A DNA stretch of 64,000 nucleotides from an uncultured Geobacteraceae bacterium. GTDB taxonomy: Bacteria > Desulfobacterota > Desulfuromonadia > Geobacterales > Pseudopelobacteraceae. The stretch covers positions 150,924 to 214,923 of the forward strand of contig CAJAFV010000071.1 of assembly GCA_903939115.1 (NCBI GenBank), written 5' to 3'. The translations under genes were made by a program, and so were the position numbers. Below are positions 17,822 to 27,136 of the stretch, piece by piece (position 1 is the first letter of the stretch; each line of letters opens with the position of its first letter). Below the pieces are notes generated by a model. That model was given only the letters and a program-made list of their open reading frames with translations. It did no database searches and was not told the DNA's origin.

Positions 17822-18910
17822 CTACAGGTAATTCAATAATGACATCTGAGACAGCTTGGCGGTGGCTGCCAGTGACGCCTCTAATGCCGTCTTCTCAGCA
17901 TTGAGCTGCACACCCAGCTTGATCATATCCACTTCCTGAATGTTGCCGACAATAGTGGTGAGCGTGTTTTTATTGGCCACATTCAACTTGGACATGTTGT
18001 CGACTCTGGTCATACGGGAAAGGTTTGTATTGAGGGCATTGAATATCTGTTTTGATGCCGGATCCAGGGACTGTGTTGCAGTGGCTAACGCTGCGGGGTC
18101 ACTGGGGGTCGTGGAATCACCAACGGCTGCTATCAGGTTATCGAACATCTGCAGGATATTGGTGTTTCCGTAGCTTGGGTTCGTTCCACTGCCAAGCAAG
18201 AGCCGGTCACCAGTAACGCTGATGGTCTGGGGAGTGTTGCTGGCAATCTCAACCTGTCGCTCGGTACCATCGCCGGCATAAAAATTGAGCGACGAAGCCG
18301 TTGCTCCGGCAGTAGCCGAATTACTGAGCAGGACGGTAGAAGGCGGCGTAATGGAGGTAATAACCGTACCAATCGGAATCCCTGTACCCGACACCTGCAT
18401 ACCGGCTGCCAGGCCGGTTACATCTATGTTGCCTACATTTGCTGCGCCACTGGTCAGGTCACCTGATTTTTGTTGAAACGGCGGCACAAGGTTGTTCGCC
18501 CCACCGAATATAAACTGGTCACCATACTGGGTATTAGCCATGTCGATAAGCTGTTTTTTCAGGTCGACAAGCCGGTTGTGTGCGTTCTGGCGTCCAGTAG
18601 GGTCTGTACTGCCGTTGGTCAAAGTGTTCATAAGCGACTTGGTCTGGTTCATGACATCGTTCATGCCGCTTAAAGCCGTATTGTTAAACTCCATCCACGA
18701 TTTAGTTTTTATAATATTGGTGCTATACTGATCAAAAGCCTTCATTTTATCGCCTAAGTCAAGCAGTAAGCGGCTGGAGACAGGGTTGTCACTTGGTCGG
18801 TTGATGTTTAGGCCTGATGTTAAAGCTTCCATAAGCTTGTCAGAACGGTTACGTCCCTGCTGGATATTATATAAAGAGGTATTTGCAGACATATTTGCTG
18901 TTACTCGCAT
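17822..18910 (-). CDS. flgL: flagellar hook-filament junction protein FlgL (HAP3)
   Basis: Second junction protein between hook and filament, exported by the flagellar secretion system. It has a flagellin-like N-terminal coil (MRVTANMSANTSLYNIQQGRNRSDKLMEALTSGL-type start, with SGLNINRPSDNP) and C-terminal coil (LGVQLNAEKTALEASLAATAKL). A variable Gly/Thr/Ser-rich D2-like insert lies between. The open frame extends to 18997, but the start at 18910 has AAGGAG 6 bases upstream and avoids overlap with flgK. 362 residues is normal. It is the last gene of the operon. Confidence 0.93.
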   Translation of the reverse strand: MRVTANMSANTSLYNIQQGRNRSDKLMEALTSGLNINRPSDNPVSSRLLLDLGDKMKAFDQYSTNIIKTKSWMEFNNTALSGMNDVMNQTKSLMNTLTNGSTDPTGRQNAHNRLVDLKKQLIDMANTQYGDQFIFGGANNLVPPFQQKSGDLTSGAANVGNIDVTGLAAGMQVSGTGIPIGTVITSITPPSTVLLSNSATAGATASSLNFYAGDGTERQVEIASNTPQTISVTGDRLLLGSGTNPSYGNTNILQMFDNLIAAVGDSTTPSDPAALATATQSLDPASKQIFNALNTNLSRMTRVDNMSKLNVANKNTLTTIVGNIQEVDMIKLGVQLNAEKTALEASLAATAKLSQMSLLNYL

Positions 18911-18933
18911 AGTTGCTCCTTCATGTACGCTTA

Positions 18934-20322
18934 CTAGCGTATCATCCCAAGAACTGTATCCATCATTGCGGTTGCTGTTGTAATGAGTTGGGCACATGCC
19001 TGATAGGAACGCTGATACATGATCAGATTGGTTAATTCCTCGTCAAGTGACACCCCGGAATTTGACTCCCGCAAGGTGTTCAGCTGCTTGCTGAAGGCCT
19101 CATCTTGAGACACTGTTGTTTTGCTTGAAGCCACATCCAGACCGACCCCACTCGCCAGTCCATCCCAGGCACCGTTGAAAGTAAGGGTGCCGCCGGTCAT
19201 GAGTTTCTGGTTCTGAAGGCTTGCAATCTTTTGGGCATTGCCATTATCGCCAGTTAAAATGGCACTTGATGACGCCGCTATTAGCGAAGTGTCGTTGGCA
19301 ATCGCTGAATTAAGGTTAAAGGTGGCAGCGTTAGTGGCTGCCGGATCAAACAGGGCTATTCCCTGCGTACCTTTAAGGTCGTATCCCAGCTTGTGCTGCG
19401 TGTTAACCTGGGTAGTCATCGTTGTTGCAAGATCATTTAACTGTTTCTGGTATCCGGGAATGATCGTGTCTCTCAAGGCAAGAATTGCCCCGAGATTTCC
19501 GGTTGTCGGCGTTACCGTCGCGAGAGTACCCCCGGCGGGGGTCAATTGGACCGCAAAACTGTTTGGATCTGTCTTGTCGAGGGAGAATGCTCCGGCCGTT
19601 GCGCCCGTAACCAAGGCCCCCCCACTGTCGGCAAATTTTATATCGGTCGTGCCGTCACTGTTTTCCGTAAACGTGATACCGATCTGGGTGGAGAGGTTCC
19701 GTACTAACAGATCCCGCTGATCTCTGATCTCATTGGCATTGCCGGCTACCAGCTCAGTTGTTCTGATCTGGCTGTTCAATTGGGCAATATTGGTGAGTGT
19801 GGCATTGATGCTGTCAACCACCGGTACCAGTGAGGAATTTTGCATAGAGACGGTATCGCTTAATGTTTTGCTGACCATGTGAAAATTATCGGCCAATGTT
19901 TGCGCAGTGGTTATAACAGCCTGCCGTTCTGTCGTTCCGGTCGGATTGATCGTCAAATCCTGCCAGGAAGCAAAGAAACTGGATATTGCAGCCCCGGTGC
20001 CGTCGTTCTGAATCTCGTTGAATGCCGGTTCTATCTGCTGAAGCACCGTGGATTTGGTCGTATCATAACCGAGAGTCGTTTCGGAGTTGACCATTTGCTG
20101 CTGCAGTAAGCCATCGTAGTAGCGTTCAACAGTGGAAATTTTAACTCCGGTCCCGAGGGGAAAGCCGTTCGCGGTAGTCGGTGGCGCTGATTCCAGAATG
20201 GCTCTTTGACGTGAATAGCCGGGAGTATTGACATTGGAGATATTTTCTCCAGTCACCTCTGTCGCGACACGGTAAACATTGAGACCGTTCTTGCCGATCT
20301 CCATTGCGGCACTCAGTCCCAT
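18934..20322 (-). CDS. flgK: flagellar hook-associated protein FlgK (HAP1)
   Basis: First hook-filament junction protein. The N-terminal rod-type motif (ENISNVNTPGYSRQRAIL) and C-terminal heptad region (GVSLDEELTNLIMYQRSYQACAQLITTATAMMDTVLGMI) are diagnostic. At 462 residues it is shorter than the enterobacterial protein because the central domain is reduced. It starts 1 bp after the flgN stop, suggesting coupled synthesis with its chaperone. Confidence 0.95.
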   Translation of the reverse strand: MGLSAAMEIGKNGLNVYRVATEVTGENISNVNTPGYSRQRAILESAPPTTANGFPLGTGVKISTVERYYDGLLQQQMVNSETTLGYDTTKSTVLQQIEPAFNEIQNDGTGAAISSFFASWQDLTINPTGTTERQAVITTAQTLADNFHMVSKTLSDTVSMQNSSLVPVVDSINATLTNIAQLNSQIRTTELVAGNANEIRDQRDLLVRNLSTQIGITFTENSDGTTDIKFADSGGALVTGATAGAFSLDKTDPNSFAVQLTPAGGTLATVTPTTGNLGAILALRDTIIPGYQKQLNDLATTMTTQVNTQHKLGYDLKGTQGIALFDPAATNAATFNLNSAIANDTSLIAASSSAILTGDNGNAQKIASLQNQKLMTGGTLTFNGAWDGLASGVGLDVASSKTTVSQDEAFSKQLNTLRESNSGVSLDEELTNLIMYQRSYQACAQLITTATAMMDTVLGMIR

Positions 20323-20323
20323 C

Positions 20324-20809
20324 TCAGGCCTCCCTGTTGATTAAAACCGCACTGGATGGGCGTTGCTGGTAGCTGCCGGAAGCGCCATAGGTGCTGTTTT
20401 GATTGATGATGCGGGCTATAAAATCAAGCGATTTGCCAATCGATGCCGCAAAACGCTCCGCAATCGAGTAATTGAGGGAAAGTAGTTCCTTGATCTGACC
20501 GGCAGTTGCGTTCAACTCGTCATATAATCGAACGATATCGCAGTTGCCCTTGTGACCAAGTTTACTATTCAACTCTCCTAAAGTCGCCTCTGATGAAAGT
20601 CCTTCCCGAGAAGCGACCTCCTGAATAGTTTTTTTAAGAATCGGCCCATGGGCCGCGATACGCGCAGAAAGATCATTTTTCTGGGCATTAATTTCGGCCA
20701 TAGCGTCCACATGGACCTCGGAAAGTTCATGTGTCTCACGCTTCAGCAGGGTATGGAGCTCTTCCTGTAATTTTAACTGCTGCGTAAGGGCAACTACCAA
20801 ATGTTTCAT
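20324..20809 (-). CDS. flgN: FlgN-family export chaperone
   Basis: 161-residue, mostly helical protein with heptad-rich N-terminal half (LTQQLKLQEELHTLLKRETHEL), matching FlgN, the cytoplasmic chaperone that delivers FlgK and FlgL to the export gate. The position directly before flgK and flgL supports this. No flgM (anti-FliA factor) lies in the 37-bp gap to flgJ, where some related operons carry it. Confidence 0.8.
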   Translation of the reverse strand: MKHLVVALTQQLKLQEELHTLLKRETHELSEVHVDAMAEINAQKNDLSARIAAHGPILKKTIQEVASREGLSSEATLGELNSKLGHKGNCDIVRLYDELNATAGQIKELLSLNYSIAERFAASIGKSLDFIARIINQNSTYGASGSYQQRPSSAVLINREA

Positions 20810-20846
20810 AATACATCCGATCTAACCAGGGACTAAAAACTAAAAT

Positions 20847-21224
20847 CTATTCTTTCGTATCAACGGTCCGTACTATTTTTTTGCTTTCCTGACGAATTAT
20901 ATCTTTTTCAATCAATTTTGCGAGCCCCAAGCCACCGCCCCGTTTTACTGAAGCATCGGCGTACTGCTGATCAAGCATCGAACGGTAGACCTCATCGCCG
21001 TGGCCGCCGCCGGTCAACGTGTCTTTCCCGACGGTGGAGCGCATTGATTTCATCATCATGCCAACGAACAGTCCTTCAAAATCCTGCGACACTTTTTTTG
21101 CCAGTTGACGCTGTTTTTCAGTCAATCCGGAACTTACGTCTGTCGCTGTGCGCTTTAGCAGGCGCGCTTTATCCGCCGCGCCTGCTGACGCATCCGGGGT
21201 TATGGTGGTAATTTTCATATCCAT
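20847..21224 (-). CDS. flgJ: rod-binding protein FlgJ, N-terminal domain only
   Basis: 125 residues containing the FlgJ rod-binding domain (SQDFEGLFVGMMMKSMRSTVGKDTLTGGGHGDEVYRSMLDQQYAD region). The C-terminal muramidase domain of enterobacterial FlgJ is absent, as is usual in delta-proteobacteria, so wall hydrolysis during rod assembly must be supplied elsewhere. It lies between flgI and flgN. Confidence 0.9.
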   Translation of the reverse strand: MDMKITTITPDASAGAADKARLLKRTATDVSSGLTEKQRQLAKKVSQDFEGLFVGMMMKSMRSTVGKDTLTGGGHGDEVYRSMLDQQYADASVKRGGGLGLAKLIEKDIIRQESKKIVRTVDTKE

Positions 21225-21262
21225 GATGTTCTTATCGTCCCGGGCCGCATTTTTGTTAAGGG

Positions 21263-22369
21263 CTAAATTATGGAAAGTTCCGCCTGCAGTGCTCCTGCGG
21301 ACTTTACTGCCTGGATTATGCTGATCAGGTCACGCGGTGTTACCCCCAGCAGATTGAGCGCCCGCACAACGTCTCCGATGCTTGCACCTTCCTGCAGCAC
21401 CATCAGGCGCCGGGTTTCCTCTTCCACCTTCAATTCAGTCTGAGGAACGACCTTCGTTTCGCCGGTCTTACTGAGTGGAGCCGGCTGTGATACCTGCGGT
21501 GTCTCTTTGATAACCAGCGACAGGCTGCCGTGAGTCACCGCCACCGTCGATATGCGCACGTTTTCGCCCATAACAATTGTCCCGGTACGTTCGTTCAACA
21601 CAACTTTGGCCTGCGCATCCGGTATAACCTCAAGCCTTTCCAGGGCGGCCACAAACTCAACCGCGCGGTTCGCGTACGCTTCCGGAATAGTCAAGGTCAC
21701 CGAACCAGGGTCTTTGCTGACGGCTACGGGACTTTTGAATTTGTCATTCACTACCGCAACGATACGTGACGCTGTCGTAAAATCAGCATCATGTAAATTC
21801 AGATTTAGCACCGATTTTCCCGTCAGAGTATTGGGAAGTTCCCGTTCCACCAGGGCTCCGTTCGGGATCCGTCCAGCCGTTGGATGATTTTTCTGGGCCG
21901 TAGCGCCCTGACCACCAAATGCAAATGAGTTGGTAAGGATCGATCCTTGGGCGACAGCGTATATCTGGTTGTCAGCACCTTTCAACGGGGCCATGATCAG
22001 CGTGCCGCCGGCAATGCTTTTGGCATCACCGAGAGACGATACAAGTGCATCTACCCGATTGCCCTGTTTCGCGAATGGGGGGAGAGTTACTGTCACCATG
22101 ACGGCGGCAACGTTTTTAGTCTTGATGGTATTAGCGGAGGTGGTAATCCCCATCCGTTCCAGCATATTCACCACGGACTGGATCTGGAACTTGGTCTGAT
22201 CGCTATCCCCGGTACTGTTCAAGCCGACAACAAGGCCGTAACCCATCAACTGGTTGTCCCGAATACCTTCAAACGACGCCAGATCCTTGATACGAATTGC
22301 GTGTGCGCTGGTGGTAATTAAAATAATCAGCGCACTCAGTATGACAGAAACAGCACTCTTCATATTCAT
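21263..22369 (-). CDS. flgI: flagellar P-ring protein FlgI
   Basis: Periplasmic P-ring protein forming the bushing in the peptidoglycan layer. It has a Sec signal peptide (VSVILSALIILITTSAHA), then the conserved start of mature FlgI (IRIKDLASFEGIRDNQLMGYGLVVGL). The C-terminus reads ASIGDVVRALNLLGVTPRDLISIIQAVKSAGALQAEL. 368 residues, typical length. It requires FlgA, encoded two genes upstream. Confidence 0.96.
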   Translation of the reverse strand: MNMKSAVSVILSALIILITTSAHAIRIKDLASFEGIRDNQLMGYGLVVGLNSTGDSDQTKFQIQSVVNMLERMGITTSANTIKTKNVAAVMVTVTLPPFAKQGNRVDALVSSLGDAKSIAGGTLIMAPLKGADNQIYAVAQGSILTNSFAFGGQGATAQKNHPTAGRIPNGALVERELPNTLTGKSVLNLNLHDADFTTASRIVAVVNDKFKSPVAVSKDPGSVTLTIPEAYANRAVEFVAALERLEVIPDAQAKVVLNERTGTIVMGENVRISTVAVTHGSLSLVIKETPQVSQPAPLSKTGETKVVPQTELKVEEETRRLMVLQEGASIGDVVRALNLLGVTPRDLISIIQAVKSAGALQAELSII

Positions 22370-22402
22370 CCTTTGTTTGCCGGGTCAACTCCGGCAGCTC
22401 TG

Positions 22403-23077
22403 TCAGAATGGCCAGATTTTATTAAAGATCCCCATCAGCCAGCCAGGACTCTGTTGGTCAGAGATGATGCCCCTCCCTGAATAACTGATACGCGCATCGG
22501 CCACATAGATCGAATTTACCGTATTATCCGGTGAAATATCGCGTGTGCGTACAACCCCTTCCAGCACGATGATCTGATCTTCATCGTTAACTTTGATGTT
22601 GCGCCGTCCCTCAATCATCAGGTTTCCATTCGCCTGTACATCCATTACCCGCGCCGTTATGGTCGCATTCAAATTTTCTTGACGTGACGTGTTGCCGGCA
22701 CCATTGAATGATGAGCCGGAACTTGCTTTAATAAGAGAAGCCAGGTCTGCAAAATTATTTTTTGCAAATGAGGATGTCTCCAGGCCCAGAAGATTTGTAA
22801 TCCCTGCATTCACCGAACTGTCTCGTGACGTCCCGGTTTTTGCTGCTTTGGAAGCGCTGGCAGTCTCAGAAATCACAATGGTGAGGGTGTCTCCTCTGCG
22901 GCGTGCCTTCATATCTTCAGTCAGACTGGCTGAGGTTGATTGCCAGATAGAGCCGCTTGAATAATCTGCCGCAGGCCGCTGCGTTATGTCTTCGAATCCG
23001 GCAGTTTTGATGTCGGTTTTTTCGACGGCGCATCCGGCTAGAAGCAGGATAAACAGGGGTAAAAGTGCGTATCTCAT
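22403..23077 (-). CDS. flgH: flagellar L-ring lipoprotein FlgH
   Basis: Outer-membrane L-ring lipoprotein with a lipobox at residues 13-16 (LLLAGCAVEKTD). The conserved region includes GSIWQSTSASLTEDMKARRRGDTLTIVI and the motif NLMIEGRRNIKVNDEDQIIVLEGVVR, ending SYSGRGIISDQQSPGWLMGIF. 224 residues is normal. Confidence 0.96.
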   Translation of the reverse strand: MRYALLPLFILLLAGCAVEKTDIKTAGFEDITQRPAADYSSGSIWQSTSASLTEDMKARRRGDTLTIVISETASASKAAKTGTSRDSSVNAGITNLLGLETSSFAKNNFADLASLIKASSGSSFNGAGNTSRQENLNATITARVMDVQANGNLMIEGRRNIKVNDEDQIIVLEGVVRTRDISPDNTVNSIYVADARISYSGRGIISDQQSPGWLMGIFNKIWPF

Positions 23078-23102
23078 TGATTTTCCTTCTTTCCCGGTAT
23101 GC

Positions 23103-23816
23103 TCAAAAAGCTACCTGAACGGTAGACCCGTCAATGACTTTGGCCGGTATTTCCTTGAGAGAAGTCAGGTTCTGGACTCGAATTATATCTCCCGCGGCTC
23201 CGGAACTGTGGGCCTTTCCTGATACAGATATTTTAATCACCCCGTTTTCGGCAACTATCGTAACCATCTGGCCGCTTTTAATCAGGGGGACTCTTTCAAT
23301 CTGATCTGCGCGAACCGGTTGATTCGCCCGAAGGGTTGCACGAGCCTTTTTACCGGCTACTTCATCAATCGACCGGATGCCAAGATGGGAGTTCTGCGTG
23401 AGCTCCCGTTTCTGCAGGGCCAGGTCATCAGCCGTTATGACGGTGCCATGTTCTATCTGACGCACGGTGACAACTGTATCGGCCAGCGCCTCCACATCGA
23501 TGCGCACTGGAATGTTACGCAGCACCCGCTCTTTCTGACGGGCCAAAACCGTAATCGTTATACTTCCCCATCCTTCCCACTTTTGCGGGGCGACAACTTC
23601 ATAGTCAATGACGCCGTCCGGAAGCTTTAAAGAATCAGAGATCGATATCCGGCGGAGGTGAACATCCCATCCCATCGCTGCAGTGCGGGTCGTTACGAAT
23701 GCAGTGACAGCATCCCGGACCTCCTGGTCCCGATCAACAGCTGAGAGGGCCGAGCGTGGGGTAAAGGCTGTCAAAAGCAAAAACAGTAAAAAGACTGGGA
23801 ACTGTAAGTATTTCAT
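23103..23816 (-). CDS. flgA: P-ring assembly chaperone FlgA
   Basis: Periplasmic chaperone for P-ring assembly. A Sec signal peptide (FPVFLLFLLLTAFTPRSALS) is followed by an N-terminal domain and a C-terminal SAF domain (GTVITADDLALQKREL ... VRADQIERVPLIKSGQMVTIVAENG). 237 residues. It sits between flgG and flgH, the usual delta-proteobacterial order. Confidence 0.93.
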   Translation of the reverse strand: MKYLQFPVFLLFLLLTAFTPRSALSAVDRDQEVRDAVTAFVTTRTAAMGWDVHLRRISISDSLKLPDGVIDYEVVAPQKWEGWGSITITVLARQKERVLRNIPVRIDVEALADTVVTVRQIEHGTVITADDLALQKRELTQNSHLGIRSIDEVAGKKARATLRANQPVRADQIERVPLIKSGQMVTIVAENGVIKISVSGKAHSSGAAGDIIRVQNLTSLKEIPAKVIDGSTVQVAF

Positions 23817-23834
23817 GGTGAGTCAGGTCTACTC

Positions 23835-24623
23835 CTATCGTTTCAGGTTATTGGCTGTCTGCAGCATCTCATCCGAGGTAGTAACCGCCTTCGAGTTGAC
23901 CTCGTAGGCACGTTGACCGACGATCATGTTGACCATCTCCTCTGCAACGCTAACGTTACTCATCTCAAGAAATCCCTGACCGGTCGTGCCAAGACCATCC
24001 TGCCCTGGAGTGCCGGTCGTTGCGGCTCCGGAGGCATCCGTCGCAAGATATATATTTTTCCCTTGGCTGTAGAGGCCAGGAGCATTCGGAAACGACGCCA
24101 ACTGGATATTGCCTATGATAGTTGCGGCGCTCTGGCCAGCGGTCTGCACAGAAACGGTGCCGTCACTGCCGATATTAATCTTGGTGGCCGTGCTTGGTAT
24201 CGTTATTGATGGAGACATCGGATTACCATCGGAAGTGACGATCTGCCCGGTGCTGTCGCGCTTGAAAGCACCGGCCCTGGAATAGCCGACGGTACCATCG
24301 GGGAGAGTAATCTGAAAAAAGCCGTGGCCTTCGATTGCGATATCAAGTTCGTTGCCGGTCTGGGTAAAATCTCCCTCTGTGAATATTTTTGTAACGGCAG
24401 CCAGGCGACTACCCAAACCTATCTGGATTCCGGTCGGGACCTGGGTGGTGTTTGTGGCCGGGGAACCGGTTGTTTTTAGATTCTGGTACATAAGATCCTG
24501 AAAATCTGCCCGGCTCCGCTTGAAGCCGGTTGTATTAACGTTCGCCAGGTTGTTGGCAATAACGTCAATGCTCTTCTGTTGTGCCTGCATGCCGGATGCG
24601 GCAGTAAAAAGCGAACGAATCAT
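23835..24623 (-). CDS. flgG: flagellar distal rod protein FlgG
   Basis: Distal rod subunit. Diagnostic N-terminus [20 protein letters not shown] with [20 protein letters not shown], and C-terminus [29 protein letters not shown]. 262 residues, matching the family exactly. It is preceded by an AAAGGAGC ribosome binding site. Confidence 0.97.
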   Translation of the reverse strand: MIRSLFTAASGMQAQQKSIDVIANNLANVNTTGFKRSRADFQDLMYQNLKTTGSPATNTTQVPTGIQIGLGSRLAAVTKIFTEGDFTQTGNELDIAIEGHGFFQITLPDGTVGYSRAGAFKRDSTGQIVTSDGNPMSPSITIPSTATKINIGSDGTVSVQTAGQSAATIIGNIQLASFPNAPGLYSQGKNIYLATDASGAATTGTPGQDGLGTTGQGFLEMSNVSVAEEMVNMIVGQRAYEVNSKAVTTSDEMLQTANNLKR

Positions 24624-24653
24624 GATAGAGCTCCTTTTATTGAATAGTTAAAA

Positions 24654-25412
24654 CTAGCCGACCCTGCCCAGGTCATTGGCCGCCTTTGCGGCAATATCAT
24701 CGAATCCTCTTATAACTTTGGAGCACGCTTCAAAGTAACGGTTAGCCTCGATCATCTGTACCATTTCAGAAATACTGTCGACGTTTGAGCCCTCGGTATA
24801 TCCCTGCTGGATCTGCGCCGTTCCAGGCTGAGGTTTCGTCTGTGGATCGGAGGGGACAAACAGTGAAGTACCGCTCTTTGTCAGAGTATACGGCTTTTTA
24901 AAGTCTACTACGGAAATGGTGCCTGATGGGGCATCGTCAACCATCACGTTTCCTTTGTTATCGATTTCAACCCGGTTTCCCTTGATCTTTATTGGCGCAG
25001 CATTACCCTTGTTATCCTTTTCGATTCCCTGCACCGGATAGCCATCCATTGTAACCAGAGTGCCGTCGGTAGAGGTGCGAAAATTACCCTGCCGTGTATA
25101 CGCGGTTCCTTCCGGAGTCGTAACGGCAAAGAAACCGTCACCATCAAGCGCAAGATCAAGTGGATTGCCACTCTGACTGGTCGGCCCGCTGGAATAGTCA
25201 ATGTAGATATTTTCCTTCTGCAGGATAGGATCTGCGGTCATTCCCTGAGGAACGGCGGGCGGGGTAACGTTTCCCGCCAGTAACCCTTCAAAAGTCATTT
25301 TATCTTTTTTATATCCGGGGGTATTGATATTAGCCAGATTATTGCTGATCACATCCAGCTTGCGCATGGCGGCCAGACTTCCCGATACAGCAGGGTATAT
25401 TCCACTATTCAT
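24654..25412 (-). CDS. flgF: flagellar proximal rod protein FlgF
   Basis: Rod subunit of the FlgF type (252 residues). N-terminus MNSGIYPAVSGSLAAMRKLD with ISNNLANINTPGYKKDKMTF, and a C-terminus with GSNVDSISEMVQMIEANRYF. It precedes flgG in the operon, as expected, and follows fliA by 14 bp. Confidence 0.93.
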   Translation of the reverse strand: MNSGIYPAVSGSLAAMRKLDVISNNLANINTPGYKKDKMTFEGLLAGNVTPPAVPQGMTADPILQKENIYIDYSSGPTSQSGNPLDLALDGDGFFAVTTPEGTAYTRQGNFRTSTDGTLVTMDGYPVQGIEKDNKGNAAPIKIKGNRVEIDNKGNVMVDDAPSGTISVVDFKKPYTLTKSGTSLFVPSDPQTKPQPGTAQIQQGYTEGSNVDSISEMVQMIEANRYFEACSKVIRGFDDIAAKAANDLGRVG

Positions 25413-25426
25413 ATCTGCTCCCCATG

Positions 25427-26206
25427 TTAGTTTTTGTGCAGCCTGAGTCGTGAACGCAACCTGACCATCGCCTGGCTGATGATCTGTGAAATGCGGGATT
25501 CAGTCAGCCCAAGCAATTCGCCAATTTCTTTAAGATTTAAATCCTCGTTATAATAAAGCGTTACCGCCTGGCGCTCTTTCTCCGGCAGCGAATCAATGGC
25601 CTGCCCAAGCGCCTCCGCCAACTGCATGGTCATGACCTGCTGCTGCGGACTTTTCGCATCGGTTTCACACAGCACGTCCGCCAGACAGAGTGGGCTGCCG
25701 TCATCCCCTTCCCAACTGTCATCCAGGCTGATAAAGGTAAATACGTGCACGTCGTCAAGCAGCTCATAATAGTCATCGAGGCTTATCTGCAGGGCGCTGG
25801 CGACCTCTTCACTCGTCGGATGGCGGCCAAGGAGATGCTCAAGCTGCCGCAGTTCGCGTTCCAAACGTTTGTATTTGTCCCGCATAGATCTGCTGAGCAC
25901 ATCATATGAACGGAGCTCGTCCAGAATTGTCCCGCGGACATGCTGTTCGGCAAATGTTTTAAAGAGCACACCCCTGGTTGAGTCAAAGCGGTCGGCTGCA
26001 TTTATCAAGCCAATCATGGCTGCACTCATCAGGTCCTGCAAGTCAAGGTGTGGCGGAAGTTTAGACGCCATTCTCCCGACCAGATAGCGCACCAAAGGAA
26101 TATGGTCAACGATCAGCGCCTCGCGTTCCTTGTCCTGACGTCTGTCTGTCACAATCTCAAACTGTTTCTGACGCCTGTCTTTAACGTGTATGTCATCCAC
26201 AGCCAT
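25427..26206 (-). CDS. fliA: flagellar sigma factor FliA (sigma-28)
   Basis: RNA polymerase sigma factor for late flagellar genes. Region 2 (DHIPLVRYLVGRMASKLPPH, LMSAAMIGLINAADRFD, FKTFAEQHVRGTILDELR), region 3 (LGRHPTSEEVASALQISLDDYYELL) and the region 4 helix-turn-helix (NLKEIGELLGLTESRISQIISQAMVRLRSRL) are all present. 259 residues. It is embedded between flhG and flgF, so it is made with the early genes. No flgM was found in this window. Confidence 0.95.
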   Translation of the reverse strand: MAVDDIHVKDRRQKQFEIVTDRRQDKEREALIVDHIPLVRYLVGRMASKLPPHLDLQDLMSAAMIGLINAADRFDSTRGVLFKTFAEQHVRGTILDELRSYDVLSRSMRDKYKRLERELRQLEHLLGRHPTSEEVASALQISLDDYYELLDDVHVFTFISLDDSWEGDDGSPLCLADVLCETDAKSPQQQVMTMQLAEALGQAIDSLPEKERQAVTLYYNEDLNLKEIGELLGLTESRISQIISQAMVRLRSRLRLHKN

Positions 26207-26209
26207 ATT

Positions 26210-27136
26210 CTACGGGGCTCCCTGGCAATCCATCATGCGTCGGAAAAAAAACTGAATGTTCCCCTTAACCCTATTCTGACGTTTGTTTTCAATAACCCGT
26301 TTGGCAATAGTATTGAAGCATTGGGAAGCTTCTGAATCGGGAAAAAGTTCCGTGACGGCTTTTTGACGCTTAACGGCATCAACTACTTTTTCGTCCTTGA
26401 CCACGCAGCCGAGGTAATCAAGCGAAATGTCCAAAAAGCGACCGGCAACGTTAGCCAGTTTCCGAAAAACCTCCAGCGCATCCTCACTGTCCTTGGCCAT
26501 ATTGACCAGCACCTTGAAATGATGCTCTGAGTAGCGCGTTGCCAGGAGTTTGATCAACGCATAGGCATCGGTAATTGAGGTTGGTTCCGGCGTGACCACG
26601 ACAAAAATCTCCTGGGCGGCAACAGTAAAGTAGGTAACATTTTCTGATATGCCCGCTTCAGTATCCACGATCAGGATGTCGAACTGCTCTTCCAGCATAT
26701 CCAGTTCATCCAGCAGCTTCAGCTTTTCATGCTGCCCCAGGCTGGTCAACTCCTGAACTCCGGAGCCTGCCGGGATAATTTTGATGCCGGCGGGCCCGTC
26801 AATCAGGATGTCAATAATACTTTTATTGCCATTCAAAACATCATTGAGGTTGTAAACGGGTGAGAGTCCTAACAGGACATCCAGATTCCCAAGTCCCAGA
26901 TCCGCATCAATAAGCAGCACTTTCTTTCCTTGGGCTGAAAGGGCTATAGCAAGATTTGAAACGACATTGCTCTTGCCGACGCCACCCTTGCCGCTGGTGA
27001 CGGAAATTACCCGGATACCCTGCTGATCAGCCAAGCCGGCTGTTGAAGTGAAATCGCTCTTTTGGTTGTTTTTTGCTGTGCGAGCCATCTGACGAAGAGT
27101 GTCAGCCTGGTCGCCCGTCCCTGGTGCGGTGCTCAT
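26210..27136 (-). CDS. flhG: FlhG/FleN MinD-like ATPase controlling flagellar number
   Basis: ParA/MinD-family ATPase that limits flagellar number and works against FlhF. Deviant Walker A SGKGGVGKSNVVSNLA near residue 45, Walker B (DILIVDTEAGISENVTYF), and LLIDADLGLGNLDVLLGL. The N-terminal ~20 residues may contain the FlhF-activating DQA-type motif (GDQADTLRQMA), seen here as DQADTLR. The gene overlaps flhF by 4 bases. Confidence 0.93.
   Translation of the reverse strand: MSTAPGTGDQADTLRQMARTAKNNQKSDFTSTAGLADQQGIRVISVTSGKGGVGKSNVVSNLAIALSAQGKKVLLIDADLGLGNLDVLLGLSPVYNLNDVLNGNKSIIDILIDGPAGIKIIPAGSGVQELTSLGQHEKLKLLDELDMLEEQFDILIVDTEAGISENVTYFTVAAQEIFVVVTPEPTSITDAYALIKLLATRYSEHHFKVLVNMAKDSEDALEVFRKLANVAGRFLDISLDYLGCVVKDEKVVDAVKRQKAVTELFPDSEASQCFNTIAKRVIENKRQNRVKGNIQFFFRRMMDCQGAP

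Noticed and set aside
18911..18997. Longer FlgL starting at 18997
   Set aside because: It would overlap flgK. The ATG at 18910 has an AAGGAG site and begins the conserved FlgL N-terminus.
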